Assembly (NCBI GenBank): GCA_963691655.1
Contig: OY829326.1
Span: 116,347,388 to 116,411,387, forward strand
Direction: 5' to 3'
DNA length: 64,000 nt
Source: Toxonevra muliebris
Lineage: Eukaryota; Arthropoda; Insecta; Diptera; Pallopteridae
Shown: positions 46,572 through 56,979 of the stretch, one piece after another
Layout: each line of letters starts with the position of its first letter
Numbering within the stretch: the stretch's first letter is position 1
Position numbers and translations under genes: made by a program
Notes under the pieces: model-generated
Told to the model about the DNA's origin: nothing
The model's database searches: none
The model's input: the letters and a program-made list of their open reading frames with translations, nothing else

Positions 46572-46636
46572 TGAAGCTTCAAGTTTGGAACTATTTATTT
46601 TTACCTGCACTTAGTATAGAAAATATAAATCCGTAA

Positions 46637-46746
46637 TGCTTGGTTTTCACTATGTAATATTTGCCGTCAAAGAGAGAAAAGAGAGAATTTACCATATGAA
46701 ACATGCTGGCAAATTTAATTGAATTTGACAAAGTGAAAACCAGGCA
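46637..46746. mobile_element. 110 bp MITE in the pseudogene's first exon
   Basis: The ends are TGCTTGGTTTTCACT and AGTGAAAACCAGGCA, inverse with one mismatch. TAA flanks both sides (46634-46636 and 46747-46749). Its TAA makes the first stop codon of the pseudogene. The target duplication fits PIF/Harbinger MITEs. Confidence 0.8.
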
Positions 46747-47018
46747 TAAGAACATAGAAAGAACAGTGGCGTTCAGTCCAGTCAAAATATTATTGAATTC
46801 ATTTGTATCTTAAAAGAGAGTAAGTAATATTATTTAAAAATTTGTCAAAACTGTTTTTTCATTAAAGACATAAAATTTATATATATGTCTCAAGTTCATT
46901 CAGATTGGGGCTAAAAATATACATAAAACATTTTTTGATAGCAAGACCTGTATTGTTATTAATTTAAAATAAAAAAATATTTTTATAGTAGATATGTCTA
47001 CATTCAGATGAATTGGTT

Positions 47019-47327
47019 AGGTTAGGTTGGAGTGGCTGTCGAGAGACACACTTAGGCCTGAACGACCCATTGTGATACCACATAGTTGGACCTACAGTTT
47101 AACGCCGATTCCGAACGGCGGTGTGGCAATTTTTTATCGGCTTGGTGGTTTTGCCATTACCAACCAATGTGTGTACTTGTACACTATCTTATAATTCTCA
47201 TACACTTCATATTGATAGTGAATATAAGAAAGTAATGAAAATTAACCACCAGACGAAGACGGGAATCGAATCCGAACCTCCCAGATGAAAGTCTAGTGCA
47301 CTACCCACTAGACTATCGAGGTCGTCT
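47019..47327 (-). mobile_element. tRNA-derived SINE, full-length copy
   Basis: On the minus strand the element begins with a tRNA-like head. It has an A box-like TAGTCTAGTGGGTAGTGC and, about 35 bp later, a B box-like GATTCGATTCC. This is followed by a body of about 230 bp and a CCTAACCTAA tail. It is flanked by the 13 bp duplication AGATGAATTGGTT (47006-47018 and 47328-47340), which comes from the lectin exon itself. RNA polymerase III promoter boxes and long target duplications are the marks of SINEs. Related copies lie at 58224-59218 (split) and 20016-20100 (partial). Confidence 0.85.
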
Positions 47328-47677
47328 AGATGAATTGGTTGGAGGCAAGAGATGTTCTCGCGGGAGAAAAATATGAAAGACACATTATAAAAGATGTTAA
47401 TTGCAATACCAAACTAGATTGGTGAGAATTTGCTTATTTTTTACAGATACTCTTCTAACAATAGTCCCTCCATCGGAGCTATTTGAAAAATAGGGGGAAA
47501 ATGTTATATATTTACTACCGAAAGGGTAAACAAATTGTTTGAACAAAAGTTGTGTGGGAAATTTTTTTTTGATATGACCAAAAAGGCTTTATTTTACCGC
47601 CATTACCCCATAACAAATTAAAGTTAATCTACTAAAGTGAAACATTGTATTGTTTCCCTTTGAGACTTCAAAATACG

Positions 47678-48050
47678 CTGTCCAACAAAATCAGGAATTT
47701 CAAAAATAACAAGGTTTTAAAAGATGATTATAATTGAGCTCAAAAAAATAAGTTATTCGTGTCCCGTCGTTTCGTGATTTTACACAAAGCTAAAGTTTGG
47801 ATTATTTTGATAAATTAAAACCTACAAAATATCGATTGATTTTACATCTGAAACAGTTTTCACAAAATATTTTTGTGGAAGATGGTAAGCCTTTACCTCC
47901 CACTCGCAGAGGTATTTTTAGTTCTTTTTTTTTTGGAAAAATTGAATTTTGCGATATCAAATATAACTTTCGTTTGGAAATTACTTTAAAAAAAGTATTT
48001 GCTAACAGGACACTAAGTTTCTAGGTTTCTAGTGTTCACTGGCCTATGTA
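47678..48050. repeat. Dispersed repeat, second copy
   Basis: It matches the repeat at 24979 (CTGTCCAACAAAAT and TTTCAAAAATAACAAGGTT). A frame at 47797-48024 shows no known family and is AT-driven. Confidence 0.4.
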
Positions 48051-48059
48051 TAATAAAAT

Positions 48060-49572
48060 TATAAGAACATATTGGTTCTCTTTGGAATATTTAAGACATT
48101 TTAGAAAAGGTAAATTCGTGTGGGAAAAGGAAAACAAATCCGCAAGGCAGAAAGAAACAGTTAAAGGGTTAATATATTTCAAAAACTGTTTTATGGAAAA
48201 TTATGAACATTCAAACCGTCTTAGATACAAAACTAATCAAAATAACAGACAACATTCATTTTAGATGTCGGAAAATCTGACCAACCTATATATATAATAG
48301 AGCTCTGTTAAATGTTTAGTCCTAATAGGTTTCTATATTTCGCAACGGATTGTCATGAAATTTAGTCTGTAATTGCTTTGGGCATTTGTCGAGTTAAGTC
48401 GATATTTATTTTAAGTTAATTTCAAATAGTTTCTTTAATATAGACCATTATTTGGACCAAAGTCAGCTTTTTTATAAAATTTAGCTACTTAATACAAAAT
48501 GCTGCTTAAACTATAAGAGGTACATAAAAATTATGTATGGAAAGATTATAGACCTTAACGTTTGCGAAAATAAAGTCAGTGGTGGCATATATCTAAAGTT
48601 AATAGTTTAAAATTTGTTCCCCTTACATTTTTTATTGTAAATATTAATGTTTTTCCTGGAATGTTGAGAATGATGAGTTCGAATCCCACTTAAAGCGAGA
48701 TCAAATATTTTTTTTTTTTTCAATATATTTTTTTTTTTTATCGGTGTGGTGGGAAAAAATAAATATACAACAAAAAACAATTAGAATTAAAACAACGAAC
48801 AGTGAGTTCGAATCCCACTACAGGTGAACCCACTAAATGATTCTTTTTTATACAAATAATTAATTTTTTTTACTATTATATAAAACTGTAACTTGATTTC
48901 ATGGACATATGCCCATCAATAACTCAGATAATTTAGTACAAGGATCTTAATTGGCAATGTAATGCCGCAGGAAAAAGGTCTGTGAAATTGAAAAAAGGGG
49001 ACATGGCATCTCCTATATAATTTGAGTTTTAGCTACGGAATATCTCAGTATTCATTTGTAGCACGTCTCTAAAAAACGTTATTTGTCAATGGCATTCTAT
49101 GAAAAAATATGGATAGGCGTGACCGTTTCCGTTCAACTCTAATGCTTTTATATATATTTCTTAGAAACAATTTTTAGTTCAGTACTAAGATTTGGAATGA
49201 TAATATGATTTGTCAATGGAATTTGGTGGGTAAAGTATGGGTAGACTTGAGTTAGTGTCTGTTCCACCTCGGTTTTATAAGGTATATTTACTAAATTATT
49301 TGTGGTTAGAGAGCTTTGATTGCCAATGGAAAATGCTAGAAAAAAAATGAATGGAATAAATAAAATATGCGTGACGCCTCCCATGCAAAGAAAATGTTTG
49401 AAACTGTATACATGAGAAACCATTGCATAGAACACACTGGCAGTGAAGAGGCTGATCTGCGTCGTAAATGCAATGCAAAAGACAATTACCAACTCATTCT
49501 TCTTTTTCATTTTTATGGTGCCAATTTTTTTTTTGTGGTGAGGAATGCTGGTTTTCAAACGTTGGTTTACGT
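48060..49572. other. Repeat-rich debris inside the pseudogene interval
   Basis: Two copies of the tRNA T-arm-like string GAGTTCGAATCCCACT lie at about 48677 and 48810, separated by AT-rich DNA. No complete tRNA can be folded around either. No gene is supported. Confidence 0.45.
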
Positions 49573-49790
49573 TTGATTCTTTGTTTACTTTTTTTCGTCC
49601 GTCATAATGGCCCCAACAACAAAGATGATTTCTTGGATGTGTTGTTGCCGTGTTGTACTACTGCATTCGTCAGATGATTTTGACATTTAGATTGCTCCGC
49701 CATTATGACCGCAGCAACAAAGCGCTGTAGTAAATTTGCTGGACTGCTGCTATCATCTTATATATAAATTCACCTTGAAGCATATGTTTG
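49573..49790. repeat. MITE-like CAACAACAAAG family copy
   Basis: TTTGTTTACTTTTTTTCGTC, CATAATGGCCCCAACAACAA and GATTTTGACATTTAGAT, then CGCCATTATGACCGCAGCAA and the TATCATCTTA...CACCTTG end, follow the copy at 52375-52615 in the same orientation. It contains an internal rearrangement. Confidence 0.6.
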
Positions 49791-50138
49791 CAATGGTCAT
49801 CAGTGATGCAAACGCTTCCATTTTACATATCTGTTATATTGTACACAAACTTTATAGTATTACGTTTTGGAAGTCGGCCATACACATATTGGCGGAAGAG
49901 TGATCCCAATAATTTTAGTAGTAGAGATAATTTGAATTTTTTTCCTACTATACGATCAATATTTAGTCCTCGATTCTTATTGGAAATGAGTTGTCCTATC
50001 CTTCAATTTTGGTACGTGCTGAAACTTTAATAAATTGTTATTTATTTGAAAAACAAACATTTTTCATCTAAATTTATGGATTGAAACACCATAACCACTA
50101 AAGCAACACCGGATAAACTGCAGCCTTTACACTAAAAA

Positions 50139-50337
50139 CTAGCGGGCAGTGCTTGGTATTAAGCGCTAAGTTAATTTTACTCTCAGCACTAATGTAGAAC
50201 AAAATACAAACACATGCTTATTATAAGCTTATAAAAGTTATGTATACAAATATTAATTCGGATTAAAAGTATAATTTCGTGCCTGATCTCTGTAGTATTC
50301 TCTCAACAGCGAATACGATAAGTTAAAAATATTCGTA
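50139..50337 (+). promoter_or_regulatory. Promoter region of lectin gene 4
   Basis: ACTAGCGGGCAGTGCTTGGT at about 50138 is shared with lectin 5 (54530) and the right-edge lectin (63679), in each case 187-207 bp before the start codon. A TATAATT at 50268 and an AGTATTCTCTCAACAGCGAA start-like block at about 50294 follow in the same order as in the other two genes. Confidence 0.5.
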
Positions 50338-52153
50338 ATGAAGCTGCAAGCTTGGAATATTTTATTTTTATTTGTACTTAGTATAAAATATATAAACACG
50401 CAAGATTATGTAGAGACTAGTGGCGTTCAGTGCAGTCAAAACATTATTGGGTTGACTTGTATATTAGAAGAAAGTAAGTGATTAATATTATTGCATATCG
50501 CTCGTTTGCTGCAAGTCTGCCATAAATCAAAAAATCAAATTTTTGAGAAAATCGCATTTAAAATTTCAATTAACTACCACTTAGTAGAACGTAATAACAC
50601 AACATACTATTCTCAAGAGAATTATAATTTTTTGATTTTTGACATAAGATAAAGCTTTAAATAACAGTTTTTCTGTATACTTAACTCTAAATTCTTTTTT
50701 TTATATTAATGGTAGTCTTACAGCAACGAGTAATATTATTTAAACAATTTGACAAAAGAGTTTTTTCATTAAAGATACCAAATTTATACGTCCTAAGTTC
50801 ATTCAGATTGGAGCTAAAAAATATACAATATCTATTGAAAACAAGGTACGTATTTAAATGTAATTTATTTAAAACTAAGAAATACTTTTACAGTTAATAC
50901 ATATGTCTACATTCAGATGAATTGGTTCGAAGCAAATGACAGATGTCTCAAATATGATGCCAGATTGGCCAATATTGAGAACGTAGCAGAATTGGATGCT
51001 ATATCTAATTACCTAAAAGCTAATGGTCTTAAAATTCCATTGTTTTGGATATCCGGCAATGATTTACGCTTAGAAAGGAACTTTACAATGGGCGATACTG
51101 GTAAACCAATGGCATATACCAATTGGGAAACGGGTTTTCCTCAAAATGGAGAAAACCACGATTGCGTACATTTGTCGGGAGAAAAATATGATAGACATGT
51201 TATGAAAGATGCTAATTGTCATTCCAAGCTGGAGTATATTTGTGAAGAAAAAACCACGGATTATGGTGAGCTTTCAGCATAATCAGAACTTATGATTTTT
51301 TCAATTATAATTTGCTTATTTCTTGCAGATACTCTTCCAACGATAAGACCTCCATCGGCGCCATTTGTAAAAATAGGGGAAAAATATTACATATTTACCA
51401 GCGAAAGGGTGTGTGAATATTTACATAAATTTACATCTCAAATTGTCGTTCATTATCAGAAAAACATGTGAAAAAGTAGGAAAAAATGTTCTTAAAATGT
51501 AATTTGCTGACCAATTGTTTGAACCAAAGTACCATACTACAGTTTTCTATGGTTAAATTTTCAATGTTTTCCTGTTTTTTAGATCTAATTTGATTTGACT
51601 CAGAAATAATTATTGAACTTGTTTACTGTATTTGTCAATAAAGTGCCGCTGCACTAACTGCATATATAAGTCATAAATTTAGAGTTAGATAGAGTAATTG
51701 CCAAGTGAACAAATTAGCTTTTCAAGCTTACATTTCATCATTTTTGAAAAGTTTAATACAAATAAAAGATCTTAAGTAGTCATTCGAAGCTAATTTTTAC
51801 CCAGTATGTTCTATTACTTCCAGATGACTTGGTACGAAGGCGCTGATTTGTGTCGTAGATACAATGCACAACTGGCCAATATTGAAAGTGATCACGAAAA
51901 ATTTGCTGTAACAAGATACCTAGTTGAGAATGGATATTATGATCACTTTTGGATTTCCGGCAATGACTTACGTCAAGAAGGAAATTGGTTATGGGGTGAC
52001 ACTGGATTGCCGATGGCCTACACAATTTGGCGCGAGGGTGATCCTAATAATTTTAGTAATAGAGAGCATTGTGTTCTTTTTGCAAAATACGACCAATATT
52101 TAATGATTGATACTTATTGCAAGTCCGTTTTTAATGTTATGTGCGTGTGGTGA
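50338..52153 (+). CDS. Lectin gene 4: secreted two-CTLD C-type lectin
   Basis: Exons are 50338-50473, 50775-50845, 50917-51265, 51329-51408 and 51824-52153, phases 1, 0, 1, 0, coding 321 residues. The signal peptide begins MKLQAWNILFLFVLSI. The N-terminal segment has a Cys pair (VQCSQNIIGLTC). Domain 1 has lost the Ca2+ loop: FPQ replaces EPN, MKD replaces MND, and MGDTG replaces the usual WGDTG. It still keeps its Cys. Domain 2 has DPN and MID. So neither domain has the canonical ligand set, and this copy may bind something other than mannose-type sugars or act through dimers. Intron 1 (301 bp) and intron 4 (415 bp) are longer than in lectin 3. The nearby pseudogene is its closest relative. 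Confidence 0.9.
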
Positions 52154-52374
52154 ATTTTTCTATGCTTCAATTACGATATATACTGAAATTTTAATAAATT
52201 GTTATTTATTTGAAAAACAGTAATTTCTTTTATATTAATTTTTTGGATTGAAAAATTTAAACCACTTTGGTAAAAGCCTGTGACTGTTATTTTTGAGTAG
52301 TAGTGGTAAAATCGTAGTTACTTACCAAAGGTACTAAGCAAGGTGAGTTTATACCAAGAGAAGTTACCAGCAAC

Positions 52375-52615
52375 TCACTCTTCTTTTTTTCCGTGGTCAA
52401 TATCATTGGCTGTCAAAATCATTGTTTACTTTTGATTGTTTGTTTACGTATATTCTCCATTTTAACATTCTCTTCACGCCGCCATTATGGCCGCAACAAC
52501 AAAAATGTGTTATTATTATTTTGTTGTACGGCTGATTTGACATTTTATGATATCTGATGCAACAACAAAGATGTGTTGTTTTTGCCAAGATGAAATGTAA
52601 TCTTGCTATCACCTT
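52375..52615. repeat. MITE-like CAACAACAAAG family copy, inverse orientation
   Basis: It reads AACTCACTCTTCTTTTTTTC, GGTCAATATCATTGGCTGTC, AAAATCATTGTTTACTTTTG, CGCCGCCATTATGGCCGCAA, and on to CTTGCTATCACCTT. This is the full inverse of the copy at 13078-13346. Confidence 0.75.
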
Positions 52616-52909
52616 CTACATCAGCGGTTCTCAACTGTTTTCATCTTACGCTCCCCCCTCCCCCCAATTCTTGAATCATTGTTCCTTTAAAGCCTAATAA
52701 TTGAATTTAATTCAGTTTTTACTAAAAGGCGGATATTTTAACACATAATATAAAAGAAAAGAGAAATTATTTTATTAAATACTAAATATTATGATTGCAA
52801 ATATTTGTTTATTGCCCTACGGAGGCACGCCTCACTACTTGAGAACCAGTGATCTACATGAACTCAAAATTTTACTATTTGAAAAGAAAGGAAGGAGAGG
52901 AGCGTGGAG

Positions 52910-53695
52910 TTGTTGCTAGTAACACCACCTTACATAAATTTATCTTGGAATTCCCGAATCGATAACCCGAAAAAATGCTATTTTTATAACTTTGTCATTA
53001 ATTAATGTGAGTACAATATTATCAATTTATTATGCATTCAAATTTGTGGGATCAGTGTTGGCAATCAAGGGGTTTCCAATTAAATCATTCCAAGAACAAT
53101 CATCGACTTACAACTGATATAGCTTTTTTAAATAAGTTTAAACCTTAAGTCAAAGTTTCAAACAGGTATAAAAGAACTGTAAAGAAAAGAGTTAATTTTT
53201 TTTTAATACAAATTTTTGTTCTCTGTAACTCGTTTATTTCTAATAAATGCATACACCGGCCCGACTGACTGATTCATTTATATAAAGACTGATCAACATC
53301 TAGTCCAAATCAATGATTTTAGGGGAATATTTCCATGGCGCGGGAAACGGATTTTTGCAGGAATTGAAACCGTTATACTTACCGTTACCATTATCGATTT
53401 CTTATCGATTCAATCTTATAATACTCAAAATAAAATCCCTGATAATAATGAACCGATATAAAAAACCTAAATTATCATAGCGCTTCGTGGCAGTAAATCA
53501 ATGGCAGTTTGCAGCGCTGCTCAATTCAGCTCCATTTTTAAATTTACTGGCAGTGAACAGCTGATTTTTTTTTACTGCCATGACGCGCTATTGTAATTAG
53601 GCTTAAATCTACATTTAAGATGAATTTTGCCTTCAAAAACCTATACTAAAATTTAACGAGAAATATTTCTTCAGAATATTTTAACCTATTAAGTT
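52910..53695. repeat. Segmental duplication block, copy A (partner 59240-60095)
   Basis: Long collinear matches join the two blocks: TTATGCATTCAAATTTGTGG, CAATCAAGGGGTTTCCAATT, CAAGAACAATCATCGACTTA, AAACAGGTATAAAAG with CTGTAAAGAAAAGAG, TTACTGGCAGTGAAC, CGCTATTGTAATT and CAGAATATTTTAACCTATTA. Insertions and small changes separate them. Each copy holds a TATAAAAG box about 240-500 bp into the block but no gene after it. Confidence 0.8.
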
Positions 53696-53697
53696 TT

Positions 53698-54030
53698 CTG
53701 GTGACTTGGGACACGTGAGACACGAAAAAAAGTTTATTGGGATTTTTCATTTTTTGAGGTTAGGGACGACATGTAACATTGTCCGTGGAAAATAATATTA
53801 GATTCATGTTCATCAGCTGAAACTACATAAAAATAGGTTTTTTCTGTCGTTTTATGATGGCTTGGGTAGGCGTGAGACCCAAAAAACAGCCTTTTTGGAA
53901 CTTTTTTTGAGGTTAGGGACAGAACGTAACATTCCCCGTGAAAAATAATATTGGATTCATAATCAGCGAAAAAAATATACGAAAAAAAAACTTTATCTGT
54001 TTTTTTATGATGACTTGGGTAAACGTATGC
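53698..54030. repeat. Tandem repeat, unit about 155 bp, 2.1 copies
   Basis: CTTGGG occurs at 53705, 53861 and 54014 (spacing 156 and 153), each followed by a diverged GTGAGAC-type block. Then GAGGTTAGGGAC, GTAACATT, CCGTG, AAAATAATATT and GATTCAT come in the same order. The third copy is cut short. No known satellite is recognised. Confidence 0.8.
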
Positions 54031-54389
54031 TTGATAAAACTATTATTTTATGGTGAGGTGGTAGGCTTGCAGCCGCCATATTGGTCCGCCATTATGCAAA
54101 ATCAAAAAAGGCCTTGTTGCATTTGAAACTAGAGATAATAAGCTTTCATTTGAGCCCAAGCATGCTCTAAAATACTATAACCAATTTTGGACAGGGGAGG
54201 GGGGGGGCTCTCCCATTGACAGAGAATGTCCCATATATACATATGTACAACTATAATTTCAATTAAAAACATGTTTTGGGTGTCTTTTAAAATCTTGAAA
54301 CCCTCCTGGTTTCTTGTATCGTTTAACACGATTTCCTTAAACACGCCATTTTCCAGGAACGTAACTCCCGTGTTAAGCGAGGTGTACCT

Positions 54390-54716
54390 GTATTTATATT
54401 CTCAGCTTCAATGGGAAATATGCTCAACTTCCCGAACTCCCACCACTAGTGTACCTTCCATGCAAATCCAATACCAAAATCGCTATAACAACCAGGAAGA
54501 TGCTGCGGACTTTACATTAAATTTGAAAGCTAGCGGGCAATGGCAGGTATTTAGAATCCAAGTTAATTATACTCACTCTCAGCTCTCATGCTAAACAAAA
54601 TGAAAATACACTTTTATTATATATATATATATATATGTAGCATTTAAAATATAAATTCTTGTCTGACTTTTTAGTATACTGTGAACAGCGGATACAATAA
54701 GTTTAGAAAGCTCGAG
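54390..54716 (+). promoter_or_regulatory. Promoter region of lectin gene 5, duplicated at 63.55 kb
   Basis: The block from TTTATATTCTCAGCTTCAAT to the start codon is a diverged copy of 63553-63885. It holds GCTAGCGGGCAATGGCAGG at 54529, an (AT)n run, AATATAAATTC at about 54650 as a TATA-like box, and TAGTATACTGTGAACAGCGG about 25 bp later as the likely start site. CTAACAAA-type and CTCACTCTCAGCTCTCAT motifs are also shared. Confidence 0.55.
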
Positions 54717-55967
54717 ATGGAGCTTCAAGCATGGGACTTTTTATTTTTATTTGTACTTAGTATAAAAAATACGAATACTCAAAGTTTCTTCAATTCCAAT
54801 GATGTTGAGTGCAGAGAAGATGTTGTTTTACAGAGCTGCCCATTCGAAGGTATATACATAAGCGAAGAATAAAACTAGAATTTTATTTATACTTTTGACA
54901 AATTTATATTTTCTTTCAAGACACAAATATTTTGCGCCCACAATTTACTCAAATTGGGACAAAAAAATATATAATGTCTATTGATAACAGGGTACGTAAC
55001 AATAATTGTTTTAAAGCAACAATTTTTACTGTAAATACATCTCCCATATATTCAGTTGAATTGGTTCGCAGCTGGTGAAAAATGTCGTGCATATGGTGCA
55101 CAATTGGTCAATATTGAAAACGACAATGAAATGACAGCTATATCGACCTATTTAATGTCCAAAGGTCTTAAAATTCGTCTCTATTGGATATCTAACAATG
55201 ATTTACGTCAAGAAGGCAACTTTACATGGGGAGATACTGGTAGATTAATGACATATGGCCATTGGCGCCAAGGCGAACCGAATAATCTCCAAAACGAAGA
55301 TTGTGTACATTTGTCGGCGGATTCTGTTGATAGCTTTGATATGAATGATGCTAATTGCCTTTCAAATTTAGAGTATATTTGTGAAAAAATATCAACAATC
55401 AATCCTAACTATGGTCAGATTAAAATATAAAATAGTATTCCTGATCATTTTAATTCAAACTTAATTATTACTACCAGATGCTATTCTAAAAATAGGTCCA
55501 CCATCGGAACCTTTTGTCAAAATAGGATCAAAATATTATTTAATATTTAAGGATGAAAAGGTGCGTGAGTTTATAAATTTACATACAATAATTCCGTGAA
55601 GTTATAGAAAAAGCAATTAGTATATTTATACTTTCAGATGAATTGGTTCGCAGCCTCTGACATGTGTCGTAGACAAAAAGCAGAGCTAGCCAATGTTGAA
55701 AATGATGATGAAAGATCTGCTTTAATAACATACTTAAGTGATAAAAATTTAAATGATGACTTTTGGTTTTCTGGCAATGATTTAAGCAGAGAAGGAAAAT
55801 GGAGATGGGGTAGCTCGGATTCGCCAATGACTTATGTAAAATGGCGTCAGGGGGAGCCAAATAATTATGATAATAATGAGAATTGCTTGCTGTTTAGAAA
55901 ATTCGAGGAATATTTTATGGTTGATACAAATTGTAAAGATTCTCACTATTCTATTTGCGTTTGGTGA
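54717..55967 (+). CDS. Lectin gene 5: secreted two-CTLD C-type lectin
   Basis: Exons are 54717-54849, 54921-54991, 55056-55413, 55478-55560 and 55638-55967, phases 1, 0, 1, 0, coding 324 residues. The signal peptide begins MELQAWDFLFLFVLSIK. The N-terminal segment has the Cys pair (VECREDVVLQSC). Domain 1 has EPN and MND, with ISNND in place of the usual SGND. Domain 2 has EPN but MVD, losing the Asn ligand. The donor of intron 3 is the weak GTCAGA where other copies have GTGAGC or GTTAGT. All introns are under 80 bp, so this is the most compact gene of the array. AATAAA follows the stop at about 56018. Confidence 0.92.
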
Positions 55968-56337
55968 TATTTATTATTTTTTATTTATGCTCGCATTTTA
56001 GTGATACTTAAGACTTTAATAAAAGTAAATATATTGAAAAACAAATATATTTTTATAGATTGTATGTGAGTGCTTTTGATTTCAGTAATAAGGCATGCAA
56101 ATGCACAAACAATGCAATACTAAACCAGCAACTAACAAGTACATACACATTCTTCTTCTTCTTCATAGCTTACAATCCTCGGTGGTCCATTGCTTCTACA
56201 ACGAGTGCTCGCCATCTTTTGCGATCAAGTGCTATCGCCTCCAGTTATCATATTTTCATCTTTTCTAAGGACATACTCTTCTCCTGTTGCATAGTGGTAT
56301 TTGTATATTTTTTTTTAATTTTTGTTTTTATTTATTT

Positions 56338-56971
56338 AAGGATGTAGTCTGGTGTTCGAGTTTCAAAAAATCAATTTTTTTTATTATGTATTTTAAAAGT
56401 ACAATGTATTAAAAATATACTGAAATTCAAAATATTAACGAGCGTTTGTTAAACTGTATGTGTTGTTAAAACTTAAAAAACGTTTTTCTCGAAACAACGC
56501 ATTTTTGATCGGCCCAGGGGTTTGAAGAAATTCTATAAAGCCAATTGGGCTGAAGCTTTAATACGTTATTTTACACACCTTTGGCTATCGCAGGTAGTAG
56601 AATTATTTAATTTTAATCATTATTTTCTATTTTTTATCCCGATTTTCAACAAAAAAGGGCAATTTTTTTAAATTTTGTTTAGAAGTATTTTTTAATAAAA
56701 ATGTTTATATCTCCTCCCTGCCAGAATGGCAAACCTACAGATATTCTATTTAAATTTTTTGCCTCAGATGACCTCAAGTGTCGCAATCACCTGGGCCATC
56801 CACACACCTTTTTTTTAGGTGTCCACTTTGGGCGTAAAAAACACTAAAAAAAATATTTTTTTGCACAGTTAAAGATGTCTATAATAATATATAAGAAAAT
56901 TGAAATGATTGTAATAAAAAATTCCTGAAAAAAACCTTGCAAATTAAGCCGGAACACCAGACTACATCCTT
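56338..56971. mobile_element. Non-autonomous DNA element, TIR AAGGATGTAGTCTGGTG, copy 2
   Basis: The ends AAGGATGTAGTCTGGTGTTC and GAACACCAGACTACATCCTT are perfect inverse copies over 20 bp, flanked by TT on the left and AA on the right (TTAA across each end). It is 634 bp and runs opposite to copy 1. Shared inner strings include GCAGGTAGTAGAATT, CCAGAATGGCAAACCTACAG and GGTGTCCACTTTGGGCGTAA. It codes for nothing. Confidence 0.82.
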
Positions 56972-56979
56972 AACCCTCT

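Larger units (their letters stand above)
46572..50040 (+). pseudogene. Lectin pseudogene, related to lectin gene 4
   Basis: Exon 1 starts MKLQVWNYLFLPALSIENIN and is cut by a 110 bp MITE (46637-46746); its end (GTGGCGTTCAGTCCAGTCAA) resumes at about 46765. Exon 2 remains as TTCATTCAGATTGGGGCTAA at about 46896. Exon 3 starts at 47008 (ATGAATTGG), is split by a SINE (47019-47327) and has lost about 230 bp of its middle (ARDV joined to AGEKYERHIIKDVNC). Exon 4 is at about 47448-47526 and has an early stop. Exon 5 survives as a scrap at 49861-50040 (PYTYWRKSDPNNFSSRDN) with the array's usual 3' end (ACTTTAATAAATTGTTATTT). About 2.3 kb of repeats separates exons 4 and 5. Confidence 0.85.
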
